DNA of 64,000 nt from Doris montereyensis. Lineage: Eukaryota; Mollusca; Gastropoda; Nudibranchia; Dorididae. The DNA lies in NCBI GenBank assembly GCA_037039925.1, contig JAXRKP010000424.1, positions 106,001 through 170,000 of the forward strand. Reading direction: 5' to 3'. The position numbers were made by a program, and so were the translations under genes. Of the stretch, positions 1 to 12,700 are shown one piece after another. Within the stretch, counting starts at the first letter, position 1. Each line of letters begins with the position of its first letter. The notes beneath the pieces are model-generated. The model did no database searches, was not told where the DNA came from, and saw nothing but the letters and a program-made list of their open reading frames with translations.

Positions 1-155
1 TGACGCAGTTGCCATTGGGCATTTAGGCGAAAATCTTGGTTTTGAAATAGGCATTTATAGGGGCAATTTATACGGAAAAAATCGGTTTCACCGAGATTGC
101 GGGCCTGTAGGCGAAACGGGCATTAAAGCCGCAGGCATTTAAGTGGTCACCACTG
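1..155. mobile_element. 3' end of a CAGTAGTGACCGCC-type TIR element
   Basis: Ends GGTCACCACTG followed by TA. Shares the repeated GGGCATTTAGGCGAAA blocks with the fuller copy at 10818-11997. The rest lies beyond the left edge. Confidence 0.7.
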
Positions 156-812
156 TAGTCAAAAATTTTGTGTTCATATTATTATATTGAAGATATTGCA
201 ACATCATTACAATGTGCCACTTTTGGACAATAAAGTTGAATTTTATCTTATCTTATTGAAATTTACCCTGTCCACTATGTGTCATGGCGTAAACTAAGAG
301 GAAATAGCAAGATGAGACAATGAGAAATAAATAACAGAAAGTGAAAGGAAAGGAGTGGGACCTACCAACAGAACCCTCAAACCGCCCACCCACAAAAAAA
401 AACCCCAACAGAACAACAGCTACAATACCTCAACAAAACAAACAAAAACAAAACAAACAGGATTTATATGGGTTGTCTGTCGTAAGGGTCGGAAAAATAG
501 TATTTCCTATTTCATGGCTGCCAGACAACCTTTTCAAATACAAAAACCCAGACTCAGAATCAGACAGCGTGAACTGATGCCAAGTTACACGACAACCCAT
601 AATAATATTCCAGAAAAATTTATCATTTAACTCAAATCAACTCATTCCCCCTTTAAGGTATAACTACATAACAAGAAAAATCTGCCAACGGCTGGCCTTT
701 TGGGTGAAGTGCAATGGTGGTTTTCCAAACTCAGAATGGCGTCTCCGGAATTTCATCCCAATTCCTCCGAGTCTCTGCAGCTAACTTGTTGGAGTTTGTT
801 TTTCTTTTAACC

Positions 813-848
<36 letters not shown>

Positions 849-968
849 CCCCCAAAAAACAACAACATTCGAATACGTATTTTTCAAGGTAAATACAGAC
901 TTACGAAGTCATAGCAACAAAAAACAGACCAGAGCACTAGATATTTTTTTTTACGCACCGATTGGCAG
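155..968. other. Non-coding, low-complexity stretch
   Basis: Contains a dispersed-repeat fragment at 275-365 (also near 5195, 23035 and 45245; core AAGAGGAAACAGCAAGATGA), an A/C-rich stretch at 390-460 and a poly-C/poly-A run at 791-844. Short open frames here have no recognisable protein similarity. Confidence 0.5.
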
Positions 969-1032
969 CTATGTATTGTTAGGGCTATTTATTGTTAGGG
1001 CTATGTATTGTTAGGGCTATGTATTGTTAAGG
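969..1032. repeat. 16-bp tandem repeat, about 4 copies
   Basis: Unit CTATGTATTGTTAGGG. Confidence 0.8.
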
Positions 1033-1640
1033 TGATTTTAGAAAAGGAAGCAACAAATGGACACAGTGTGTGTTCATTCTATAAGGGTAGGCAAGACAAT
1101 GAAATAAGGGAAGGTGTTGTTAATAACCTCAAGAAAACATTAAAATGACAAGGATACGATGTCGTTATTCAAGGAAAGTAGTAATAATAATAAGAAGAAT
1201 ATTTATATCGCGCTTTCAACGCGAAAAGTTTTCAAAGTACTTTACAATACTAATGTGATAAAAACGCTTATCTAGAATGGAGAAAAAATAGAATAAAAGG
1301 GAGCAAATGGATGAAAAAAGGTTAAAATTGAACAAAATATTGAGATAGGGAGTGATAATCAAAATTGCGACTTTCAGTTACTGTGGTGAGAGACTGAATA
1401 GAGGGAAAATAAAATAAGGTAATTGTGATAAGAATATAAGTTGTATTAAAAGAAAACATAGGAAAAAGTAACCATCAAAAGACGAAATATCATTATATTG
1501 TGCTCAATTGAAAATGTGGTTCAGTTACAATAAAACAATATACATTCGGTCCTTGTTATACACCCCCCCCCCCCCCCCCCCCCCCACCACCGGTTATACA
1601 GTCATTATCGCTTGCTGCCAACTTTTCAGATAAAGATAAA
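1033..1640. other. Unassigned AT-rich sequence with a poly-C run
   Basis: 1195-1250 holds a fragment of the common invertebrate repeat with a ...CGCTTT...TTTACAAT core. 1561-1585 is a C homopolymer. 1595-1625 (GGTTATACAG...GCTGCCAACTTTTC) resembles the TATACCGCC element pieces at 46.2 and 51.9 kb. No gene seen. Confidence 0.4.
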
Positions 1641-1880
1641 GATACAGATGGATTTATAGTCCATATTCCCAGACAAATGCAGGCTCACCGACTGTACATC
1701 ATTTTCCTCCCGGCAGGCCATTTCATTCAAGGTCATTCTCAACTCCCGGGAGCATACAGTAATACAGCACACAAAACTTTTGTATTAACACTCGGACAAG
1801 ATCTCTCTCTACCTATAACTGGGTACTCATTCACACCTGAGTCAAGTGAGGATAGTAGAGTGAAGCACCTTTCCTTAGAG
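1640..1880 (-). mobile_element. SINE family 4 copy
   Basis: Minus-strand copy of the element at 53945-54270. Shared segments include ACTGTACATCATTT, CAGGCCATTT and ATAACTGGGTACTCATTCAC. The tRNA-like head (GGTTCAAACCCC) is seen only in the 54-kb copy. Confidence 0.65.
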
Positions 1881-1906
1881 AACAATCTTGTGATAAAAAA
1901 AAAAAA

Positions 1907-2356
1907 AAGACCCTATGAAAGCATAAAATTCCTTCCATGCCATCACAGTAAGAACAGCAAGAAACTATAACCCTATGAAAGCGTAAAATTCATTTCATGC
2001 CATCACAGCAAGAACAGTAAGAAACTTTGACCCTATGAAAGTGTAAAATTCCTTCCATGCGATTACAGCAAGAGCAGTAAGAAACTTTGACCCTATGAAA
2101 GTGTAAAATTCCTTCCATGCCATCACAGCAAGAAGAGCAAGAAACTTTAACCCTATGAAAGCGTAAAATTCATTCCATGCCTTTACAGCAAGAACAGTAA
2201 GAAACTTTAACCCTATGAAAGTGTAAAATTCCTTCCATGCCATCACAGCAAGAACAGTAAGAAACTTTAACCCTATGAAAGCGTAAAATTCATTCCATGC
2301 CTTAACAGCAAGAACAGCAAGAAACTTTAACACTATGAAAGTGTAAAATTCCTTCT
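1907..2356. repeat. 60-bp minisatellite, about 7.5 copies
   Basis: Unit starts CCCTATGAAAGCGTAAAATT and contains CCATGCCATCACAGCAAGAA. Period exactly 60, so a spurious 143-codon frame runs through it on the minus strand. A lone stretch of the unit recurs at 3141-3181. Confidence 0.92.
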
Positions 2357-2894
2357 GGGAAATGAGTAGTTCTTTTTTAGAGCTCTGAGAGAAAAATTCA
2401 GTGTTCTTGATATGCAATGGAGACACAAAAACATAAAAAGACCGTAGACATCAAATTTAACCTACCAAGAATATGAATAGAGTATTCTAGGCCAGCTTAC
2501 AATCAGATTACAGCTTACAATCAGCAAAACAAATTTATCAAAGAGAATCCATTAGACACAGAGCAGCAAGTATCCCCCCCACTCTTCCAGCTAATCCTTC
2601 AAATGAAAACATTGCAATTCTAATTTGAAAAATAAAAAAAGCACTGAGGCGCTGGCAAAAACCACAATCCTAGAACTTGATTTAAATCTTCAAAATGGAG
2701 GTCTAAATTATTTTTTTTGTACTGCTTGAATTTTCATAGTTTGGTAGGTCTGCAACTTTAATACAATTTATTTCATACCTCAAATGTTCATTTCATCGAC
2801 TGAATTTTCCTAAAATAGAAATGAAACTTTCTCTATTTATATTTGATCTAAATAAAGCCGGGGTTTTTTTTTAGTGACACTTTTTCATGCTATG

Positions 2895-3245
2895 GCTTGA
2901 TTTGATTTGATTCTACCCTCATCCACAACTAAGGTGATCTCGGGGGTTTTGGTAGGATTTTAAATTTTGCCCACACTGCCCTAGAACACCAGCCAAGGCA
3001 TCTTTAACCGATGTAGAGTGATGTGATCTGCTCACAGGACAATCCTTTTTATCGGCCATCTCCAATGGGACTAGGTGTCAATCCACCTACCTGGACCAGG
3101 CAGCCTGTCTTACGAAGAAAAAATATGAAAAATCGTTTTCACGCCTTCCATGCCATTACAGCAAGAACAGTAAGAAACTTGAGCCCACAAATTTTTGGGC
3201 GAGAGGCCACCACCTTGCCTCTGGACTACCGAACACCCCTCATAA
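2895..3245 (-). mobile_element. SINE family 2 copy with a foreign insert
   Basis: Contains the family core (GGTGATCTCGGGGGTTTTGG, TTTTTATCGGCCATCTCC, GACTAGGTGTC) and a tRNA-like head at the high-coordinate end (GCCTCTGGACTACCGA). Where other copies carry the B-box region, 3141-3181 carries sequence of the 60-bp minisatellite at 1.9-2.4 kb. Confidence 0.7.
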
Positions 3246-3249
3246 TATG

Positions 3250-3910
3250 GCGAAAATATGAGATTAGCACCACTCTCAGTCTTCTCACATCATCTTAGTG
3301 TCTGTGATATAGATTTATTTGACTACTGTATTTTATTACGCGACTCAATGAAAGTAATATTAAATATTATTGAAATGGTAATGATATCATGCAAACAGAA
3401 TGTGAAGGAAGGCCGAGGAATGTGAAAATTGTTAGCAAACTGAAAGAGAGAAAAAAATTGAGTGAAAGTATGTTACTAGAAAAATAAATTAAATACCGTT
3501 TTTTTGCAAATGCTGATTTCTGTTCTTATGCTGAAACACCACAAGGAAATGACAGTGACAAATGCAAAAAACAATGTGCAGAAAATGATGAAAGTAACAA
3601 TCATAATATTTAACATGGGAAAGAAAGCAAAGTCATCAGTTTATCAGTTTGTATTACAATCAAATTTAGAATGAAACAATAAAAATAATCAATAAGAGAA
3701 AGAAATGATATTCAGAAATTTGCACATGGAAAGAATAAGAATGCAAATAAGAGCACACACTGTCATCGATTACTGCGAATTGATACGTTATCTATCAATC
3801 AACAAATAATTTGCTGTATGCAAAATACCAACAAAAGAAAAGAAAAGAAAAAAGAAATTGATACATTGAAGGAGTCAAATAAACCTATCAAACATAAGAA
3901 AACACATCTG
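3250..3910. other. Unassigned AT-rich sequence
   Basis: No exon, RNA gene or named repeat recognised. Confidence 0.4.
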
Positions 3911-3914
3911 GATC

Positions 3915-5180
3915 AACCAAAATAGATGTTAAGACACGAATTGAACAAGCAAGAACAGCAAGAACAACAATTAAAAATACGACGGAAAGCAATAAAAAAA
4001 ATCAAGATTGGCACAAAGATAAGACTTTTCAATTCAAATGTCATGGCCTGTTATTCTATACATGGAGCACAAGCATGGAAGACCACCACCTCGGGGGCAA
4101 TGAAGAAACTGCAATCTCTTGTCAAAGGGCGTCTTAGAAGGATTTTAACGATTAAATGGCAAGACTGGAATTGAAACTACCAAAAACTACTTGAGGGAGA
4201 AAGCGATGGAGATAGATCAGACATACTTTTGCGAAACTCTGCTTCAAATGTAACACGACAAGCATTGCTAACAAATTTAACAAGACAAGCATAGCTAACA
4301 ATTGTAACAAGACAAGTCTTACCAACAAATGTAACAAGACTAGCAATGCTAACAAATGTAACAAGACAAGTATTGCTAACAAATGTAACAAGACATAGAT
4401 TGTTAACAAATTTAACAAAACATGCATTGCTAACATATATAACAAGACAACCATTGCTAACAAATGTAACAAGACAAGTATTGCTAACTAAAGTAACAAG
4501 ACATAGATTGTTAACAAATTTAACAAAACATACATTGCTAACATATATAACAAGACAAGCATTGCTAAAAATTGTAACAAGACAAGTCTTAACAACAAAA
4601 GTAACAAGACAAGCATTGCTAAAAATTGTAACAAGACAAGTCTTAACAACAAAAGTAACAAGACAAGCATTGCTAACAAATTTAACAAGAGAAATATTGC
4701 TAAAAATATGTAACAAGACAAGCATTGCTAAAAATATGTAACAAGACAAGCATTGATAACAAATGTAACAAGACAAGCATTGCTAACAAATGTAACAAAA
4801 CAAGTATTGCTAGCAAATGTAACAAGACGAGTATTGCTAACAAATGTAACAAGACTAGCGTTGCTACCAAATGTAACAAGACAAGCATTGCTAAAAATAT
4901 GTAACAAAACAAGTATTGCTAACAAGTGTAACAAGACTAGCATTGCTGACAAATGTAACCAGACAAGCATTGCAATGGAATCCTCAGGGAAGACGACACC
5001 AGGCTAGGTCACAGGACACTCGAAGAAAGAGTATTAAAAAAGAATGGTAGGAAGAGACTGGATGTCAGCTGGAATGAGCTCAGTAAGATCGGCAAGGAGG
5101 AGCAAAGATGGCCAGGAGAAAGAAAGATAGAAATCTCTTGTCTGTGGTCTATTTGTTTGCGTCATTGAAAAATAAACCAT
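3915..5180 (+). mobile_element. Degenerate LINE, C-terminal part of ORF, split by a minisatellite
   Basis: Frames read IRLFNSNV...AWKTTTSGAMKKLQSLVKGR and LRRILTIKWQDWN, the tail of a LINE reverse-transcriptase ORF (family pattern: SETWK..KAxxxKLQSFxNxxLRRIL.IRWPD). It continues SASNVTRQAL, is interrupted by a 27-bp tandem array, and resumes VTRQALQWNPQGRRHQARSQ after it. NVTRQAL-WNPQG is contiguous in intact relatives. Frameshifts make it inactive. Confidence 0.72.
4241..4975. repeat. 27-bp minisatellite inside the LINE ORF, about 27 copies
   Basis: Unit ACAAATGTAACAAGACAAGC plus ATTGCTA, encoding NVTRQALLT on the plus strand. The first unit flows from the LINE codons SASNVTRQAL and the last flows into QWNPQG. 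Confidence 0.9.
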
Positions 5181-6610
5181 GGACTATTGCAGCAATTTCA
5201 GGGTGAATTAAGAGGAAACAGCAAGAAGAAAGATAAGTGAAAGAAGGGAACAAGGTGTCCAGTACAAAGTCAACTGAAAATTCCTACCTCAACACAAAAA
5301 ATTCTACCTAGGAAAAGAAAAACTCTCCTGACGTCAGAAACGGAGAACAGTGTAAATATTTCCAATTTCAATGCATTATTATAAATTGTTAATTAAAATT
5401 ATAAGTAAATGACTTTCTAGTGCATCTCAATGAAATGAAAAGTAATCACACATTTCTTTAATGTTTCACTTTGGATTAATAATATTTCAGCACTTTTCCA
5501 CATTTCTGGAAAAAAATTCTTTCTTTCCGATAGGTGATAGATCTAGATCTAGTAGTGATAGATCTGCCCCTATTATTTCACAAAACATGCAAACAGTGCA
5601 AAAATGAATTTTTAAAATTTGTTTTAATTTCCTTTCGAAAAATAAATCAAACATGATCGACTTTTTAACACACATGGTATTCTTATCTCTCCAGAGTAAA
5701 AGTTAAATTGAAGAAAGGAGGCTGGGCCATGGAAAGGCAGTTCATGGTATTGCTATAGGCGCTAAAACTAAAGAAAGTATTGAAAGCTTTGTGTCGAAAT
5801 CCGATACTAATCCCGGGCAAACTTTACAATTTTAAAGAAGGTATCGGAATTGTTTAGTTTCAACATGAAAGAATCGCCAGTCAGCAAAGCATGCATGACC
5901 GGAAATGGATGACAAAGTGATCATTCCTCGTCCACAATCTTATTCGCATTTTCCTTTTTCGCGGTGCCGATAATTGTTAATGTCTACTTCGATTTTCCTG
6001 ATTTTCTCTCATGTTCGTCCTCAATACATCATTTCCCTGGTATTTACTCGACCAGGAAACATTTTTTTCGTTTTCACGGATTTCCCTGATGCATGGGAAT
6101 GCTGTTTTTACTACCTGAGCCCCATTTCCTACTTGTTTTCCTACCCAAGACATCAATTTCCGACTGTTTCCGACCTTTCGGACCTGAGTATGAAAAATCC
6201 GACATATTTCCGACTTTCCGACCTTGCTGGACACCTTGAGGGAAGGAATGAAGAAGGACCTAACAGTAGCACCCGCCAACCACCCACCTGTGGCCTATAA
6301 ATAGCCGGTAGGGGTGAAAGGCTTTGATGATGATGATGATGATGATGATAGATAGATTTGATATTGTTCTAAGCAAGAACTTGTCCCTCAGCGAATCAGA
6401 AAACGAAGCAAGGATTTGAAAGGATAATTGATGTCAACTAAAGTCATTGAAATTATCCTCTAATTGCATTACCAAACGCCTTTGAAAACTCGTTTCTTCA
6501 TAAAGGTAAAGTACAACAATAGGTTTTAATGGAATTTAAAAATTAGCAGTGACATGACTGTTATGTTACTTAAAGAACTTATCATACAATACAATTATCA
6601 GCATTGGCTT
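5180..6610. other. Repeat remnants, no gene
   Basis: 5195-5265 dispersed-repeat fragment; 5538-5565 an AGATCTAGATCT motif cluster; 6125-6235 shares TTTCCGAC...TTTCCGACCT with 49550-49622; 6325-6350 a short (GAT)n run. No gene B exon (CNGP, CNDAGC or TM type) was found here on the minus strand. Confidence 0.45.
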
Positions 6611-6612
6611 AC

Positions 6613-6750
6613 CTCTCAACAGCATCTTATGCCATCCATCTGAGGTGGTGCGGCACGGCCTTGTGAAATTATGTGCCTTTGCCATGGCCCACGTATCATA
6701 CAAGTTGATGTCTTGTGGACGGTCAATGTCGTTTGAACGGGAACTGTTAA
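6613..6750 (-). CDS. Gene B exon 10: FN3-like domain 3, continued
   Basis: 138 nt, same length as gene A's exon 7. [20 protein letters not shown], then AMAKA and RTTSDGW. Last gene B exon found; donor GTAAGCC leads into an intron running at least to the left edge. Confidence 0.84.
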
Positions 6751-9700
6751 CTTAGAAACGACGAATGCAATATGGAATGAGTAACTGTAGCAATAGCTTT
6801 GAGAAATTATCAACTACAGCATTGGTTGATTATCTTTCTATCAATAAAATGTTTACAAGAATTCAATCACTGGGCTAGTGACCTTACCTTGGAAGCATCA
6901 TTCAGAAATCTACCTTCATGGTGCTCACCCTAAACATTGTACCTTCATGGTGCTCACCCTAAACATTTGTTCCTTCATGGTGCTCACCCTGAACATTTGT
7001 ACTTTAACGGTGCTCACCCTGAACATTTGTACTTTAACAGTGCTCACCCTGAACATTTGTACTTTGATGGTGCTCACCCTGAACATTTGTACTTTAATAG
7101 TGCTCATCCTGAACATTTGTACTTGAATAGTGCTCATCCTGAACATTTGTACTTTAATAGTGCTCACCCTGAACATTTGCACTTTAATGCTGCTCACCCT
7201 GAACATTTGTAATTTAACGGTGCTCACCCTGAACATTTGTACATTAATGGTGCTCACCCTGAACAATGTACCTTTATGGTGCTCACTCTGAACATTTGTT
7301 CTTTAATGGTGCTCACCCTGAACATTTGTACTTTAATAGTGCTCACCCTGAACATTTGTGCTTTTATGGTACTCACCCTAAACATCTGTACCTTCATGGT
7401 GCTCACCCTAAACATCTGTACCTTCATGGTGCTCACCCTGAACATTTGTACTATAATGGTGCTCACCCTGAAGATTTGCACTTTAATGGTGCTCACCTTG
7501 AACATTTGTACTTTAATGGTGCTCACCCTGAACAATGTACCTTTATGGTGCTCACTCTGAACATTTGTTCTTTAATGGTGCTCACCCTGAACATTTGTAC
7601 TTTTATGGTGCTCACCCCGAACATTTGTACTTTAATGGTGCTCACCCTGAATATTTGTACTTTAATGGTGCTCACCCTGAACATTATACACCTTCATGGT
7701 GCTCACCTTGAACATTTGTACCTTTATGGTGCTCACCCTGAACAACATACCTTCATGGACATCATTTTCGGTGATTTTGAGAAGTGTGAAAAAACCGTAT
7801 ATGGCCTGATTCAGCCAGTGATATAGGCGAAAATCAAACGTCAATGATTACTAAGGAATGATATTCTCATTTACTATGATGATAGATCATAGGATAAGGA
7901 GTTTTAAAAGGGATCAGTTTCATTTTGGCCTATGTCTGACTCAGGCCAATGTGTTAGCACACTGAGGATTTGTCTAATTAACTTTACCTTATCATTCCAC
8001 ATTTATTAAATGGATATTCTGGATTATGACTTCAAGAACAGGCAAATTAATGAAACTGATTTGACCATAAAATAGCAGGCTATAAAAATACGATAGCAAG
8101 ACGAAGTTAAGTAACAAAACCTACACTTACAAAGTCGCAAAGATGAGTAACAAAGCTCTGATTCTGGCTCCATGCATATAAGAATGGCAGCTGATTTGAT
8201 TGGTCCTTGCGTTGGATCAACGAAGCATGATGAACACAACTGTACGTCAAAAGATGTAACCAGCTTGCTAGCTTCCTTCGGACTGATCAGCTCCTCCAGA
8301 AATGCTGATGTTGATACATATGGTTCTGTTTGACAAACAGTATGATTGGAGAATTTGTACAATGGACAGGTTTTATCAATTGTAAACATCTCATAGAACT
8401 ACATCCCTGCTTCTATAAAAAGGGGGGGGATTTTTTTTTCTATTTCGTACATAATCGTGTCATTCCAATGTAAACTGATGACGGATCACAGATTTTTAAA
8501 GAGATTGATATGTTTGGCAGTCTGAGCATGAATTATCAGATAAGAAAATCATAAAGAAGTCAAAGATATACACAAGAGAAAAAATGTACTATGAATTCCT
8601 CTATTCTTCTTAATATAATATATCAACAATATTGACCAAAACCTCTCACCAGGTACCAAACGAAGATTCTTTGCCAATGACAGATTGTACATAAAAAATC
8701 AATAACATGGAGAGTTGCAAAATATTACAACATGACCAAAACAATCTGCAGCAATGAGAGAGAGAGAGACAGTGGAAAATAAAATTTTATAGATAAATGT
8801 CAGGTACTAAAAATATGCAAAAAAGTAAAAATGGTTAACTCAGACTATTACATACATAAACTCAAAAGCTCAAAATAACCAAAAAATGCAAAACACCCTG
8901 GGAGTTATAACAGACAATAAATTTCAATGGAAAGAACAACATAGAGCACTATGCTGAAAAGCAAATGGCCATTCGGCCTTCCTTACAAGAAACCTTTACA
9001 ACTTTACTGTCCTCAAAATGTGAAAGAGAAATGCTATAAGGCTTTAGTAATACAAGTCTTTTTTTGTGTGTTCCATATCAAAGGATAACAAATTTTATCG
9101 TCAAGAACAGTATAGATGACAGCCCTTATACGAAAATGCGACAATGCCATCTGCGTAATTGGCGAGATCCTCATGTTGGAAGACTGCAATTACGGAGAAC
9201 ACGTGCAGAATATACTGACATTACTACCCCATCTTAAACGTCTAATCTTCAAAACATTGAATCTATAAAGCACAATAGAGACAAAATAAGTTCTGGAGCA
9301 CATGACTTGTATATCTTATATATAATATGGCTAACTTTTCACATTAACCTTCTCTTATCTTTTGTAATTCTAAGATAATTATCTGCCAGAGTTTGATTGC
9401 TGATTCCTAATGGAAGTCATTTTCTTTGCCCTTTATTTTCCCTTGATAATGTTTGAAGAATTATTGTAATAATATCATCTTCACCATGAAACGAATACAT
9501 GATCAGTTGAAGTAGCAAAGATACACGAATAAGAAGTAGCAAAGAAGAAGAAAAGAAAAAGTAAAACCAGTCTTAGATTATGGTAGCTGTGTCTGGGACC
9601 CACACCAATAGATCTACATGCAAGAAATTGAGAAGTGCAAAAGAACACAGCCTGCTTTGTAATTAATAATTGTACATAAACGAAAGGAAATACCAAAACC

Positions 9701-12700
9701 AACGTGAAGTGAACCAATTGCAATGGATACCTTTAGAAGAACATAGAGCCAGAAATCGATAGATATTTTCTTCAAAGCTATAAATGGCCAACTGTTTATT
9801 CCATTAGATCAACCTGAACTTATTACAAGAACGACCAGATCAGGCTGCCAAGCATACATGGCTCCATCTTAAATCATTGATTGCCACCAGCACTTACTTT
9901 ACCATATCATATTCTCCTCTATGACAGTGAAACCTGGATCTAAGACAGTAGGAAATACAGTAGAGTACAAGCAGCCGAAATGAAATACCTAAGAAGAATA
10001 GTAAGGAAAATTAAGAGACAAAATCAGAAACACAACAATAAGAGATCAAACCAAAGCAGATGGCATAAAACTAAGACAGAAACAAATCAACTGAGATGGT
10101 TTGGGCACGTAAACAGAATGAATGACAATAGAATAGCTAAATCAGTATACCATGCTAAAAACCCCAAGGTAAAAGACCAAAAGGCAGACCTCGGAGAAAG
10201 TAGTAAGAAGATATAAAAAAGGCATTAAAGCAAAGAATTTTAACTTTTTGGAAGGAAACAGAAAATGCCAGGACAGGGCAGCCTAGAGAAAGATCATTTT
10301 GGGCATCTAACTCATATACCGGAAGGTAGAATGGGAATTGATAAAGAAAGAGAGAAAGATAATAAGGCAGTGGCACAAACTGCCAACAGAAATCAAACTC
10401 AGTAACAGCACTGAAGACTTTCGAAACAGAAAGTAAACACATCACTTTAAAATCAAATTTAGATTACGTTTGGGGTCAAATTATAAAATAATATGTGCAC
10501 TGACAAATATATTCAAGAATTGAGTTGGTCAGTTGTTATGAAGAAGAATAAGAACTACAACACTTAATACCAAAAGGAGTCTGGTTTTGAATTTTTATGA
10601 CCACCCTCTCCTCCTTACCAATCACCACCACCTGCTTTCATTTTCACCCTTTACCAAGAAATAAAACTGCTCGGATGTAGTAGTCTAGAGGCTGGTAGGT
10701 CTTTCTGTTATTTAATCACTATAAAATAGAATACAAACAAAAAAAGCTCACCCGACCTCCCAACAACCAACAAAACAAAGAACAGCACCAAAAAAACTAA
10801 AAGAGAAAAAAAGAGTATAGAAGTGACCGTCTAAATGCCCGGTGCTTGGGAAACAGACAAAATGGGCATTTAGGCGAAAGTAGGTCAGGGGCAATAATTT
10901 GAGGGTAGGCCTATTTCTGTGACTTTGGGTTTTCCTAGTGACTTGTCAATTTCATCCAGGATTTGAAGCTTCTTTTTGAAAATCATTTCCTGGTATATTC
11001 TTTTTTTTTTCAAGATGTAGATTTGTATGTAGCTGAGCAAAATTCAAGTTGTTACCATGGAGGCTAAGAGAAAAAGGACCTGATCCAATATTTGCTTCCT
11101 CATTAACTGGCATAACCCACACTATAATCACGTAACTTATTTAATCACGAGACCTATGACTTAAATAATTATACAAATTTGGATGAAAAAACTGGATAAA
11201 GAAAAGCCTCATCCAATGGGACCAATGTGTGAATAAATCAACATGAATCTTACAACTCCTTTGATTCATAATCCTCATGTTAAAAAGATTCATAGTCAGA
11301 TCGTTTGTATTTGGAAAAGTCATCGGCTGTACGAAACATTTAATGCGTGAAAAAGGGAAACCTGGAAACCATTACACTCTTTAATGCTGAGGTAGTGAGC
11401 GTGCGGATGGATTGACTGTCTCTCGCCACGAAGACCCAAAGTCACATTAGATACAGCCAATGCCAAACTGTTCACACCTTGTCCCTCGATCGCGATGAGC
11501 GTCCGGTCTAAAGACACCAGGTGATTGCATGCCACTTACGACATCAAGAAAGAGATGTGGGCGGAGTCCAGAAGACTGTTCAATTCTAATTGCCCGATGA
11601 CCAACCAGTGATCCAATAGGACAAAGGATGTGCTATACATTGGGTGGAGTTATGAAGAGAAGATTGGTCAACGTTTAGTACATTAGGGCCTACAATGGAT
11701 AGGTAATGAAGGGTAGTTGCAATGCATGGCACATTGTTGGCGGGCGGGCATAAGCCCTATTAGATTAGCGATCGGATTACATGAATGATAAAGAAAAATA
11801 GACTATTTAATCAATTACAGATGTATTTTATGATACTTTGGAGAAAAAGATACCTGCAGTTGTCATTGAGACCGGGCATCTAGGCGAAAATCTTGGGTTT
11901 TCAAACGGGCATTTAGAGGGCAATTTATATAGAAAAATTCAGTTTCACTGAGATTGCAGGCATTTAGGCTAAACGGACATTTAGGCGGTCACTACTGTAA
12001 TACAATAATGTTCAAATTCCACACCAAAATCACTGGCCATGATCAAATGTACCTATTTTTCTTTTCCCAATCACTGCTACTTATCCATGAGTTACTAGCA
12101 TACATCTTTTTCACCCTTAAGGTTACTTGATTAAACGTTTATTTCTTAACAACGCTAGGCGTAGAGGATGTAAACTGGCTGGCTTCTGGCCGATTGGATC
12201 ATCATGACCAACAGACAGGAAGGAAATCTCGTGCGATGGGACATCAGTCACCATGCGTGGACGGCCCATTTAGTGCATGGTGTAACAGAAATGCTGGAAT
12301 AAAAATCGGGACTCCTAAATATTGAACTAGTTCACCAAGTTCAGACTGTTGCCTCGGGGAGGAGGCAGCAGATTTCCAGAAACATTTATGAGGTGAAATC
12401 CTCATGAGTTTCCCTGACCAGCGCGCTCTTCCTGTCCCACCACAACGGTTGCTAAGCTAAGAAGAGCCCAGACCTGTAACGGCCGATTATAAGGCAAGTA
12501 TGCGACAATGGTTGCTGTTTTAAGGTTTAAGGGTTCTCTCAGAACTCACACGACCCAAGTCCCAATATAGAAGAAAGAAAGAGAAGACACCTCCCCCCCC
12601 CACCTCTTAAATTTCTTATCAAGGCGCATGCATTGTAAATTTCATTTTCATGGAGCAGCCACACAAGATTCCATCGTTCAGATTTTAAAACTTTGTCCAG

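Noticed and set aside
2001..2426. 143-codon minus-strand frame
   Set aside because: Produced by the 60-bp array.
6908..7757. CRISPR-like regular repeats
   Set aside because: Units are contiguous with no unique spacers, and the DNA is eukaryotic.
6925..7826. Repeat-protein-like frames ([10 protein letters not shown] and others)
   Set aside because: 30-bp minisatellite, open in several frames on both strands, in a gene B intron.
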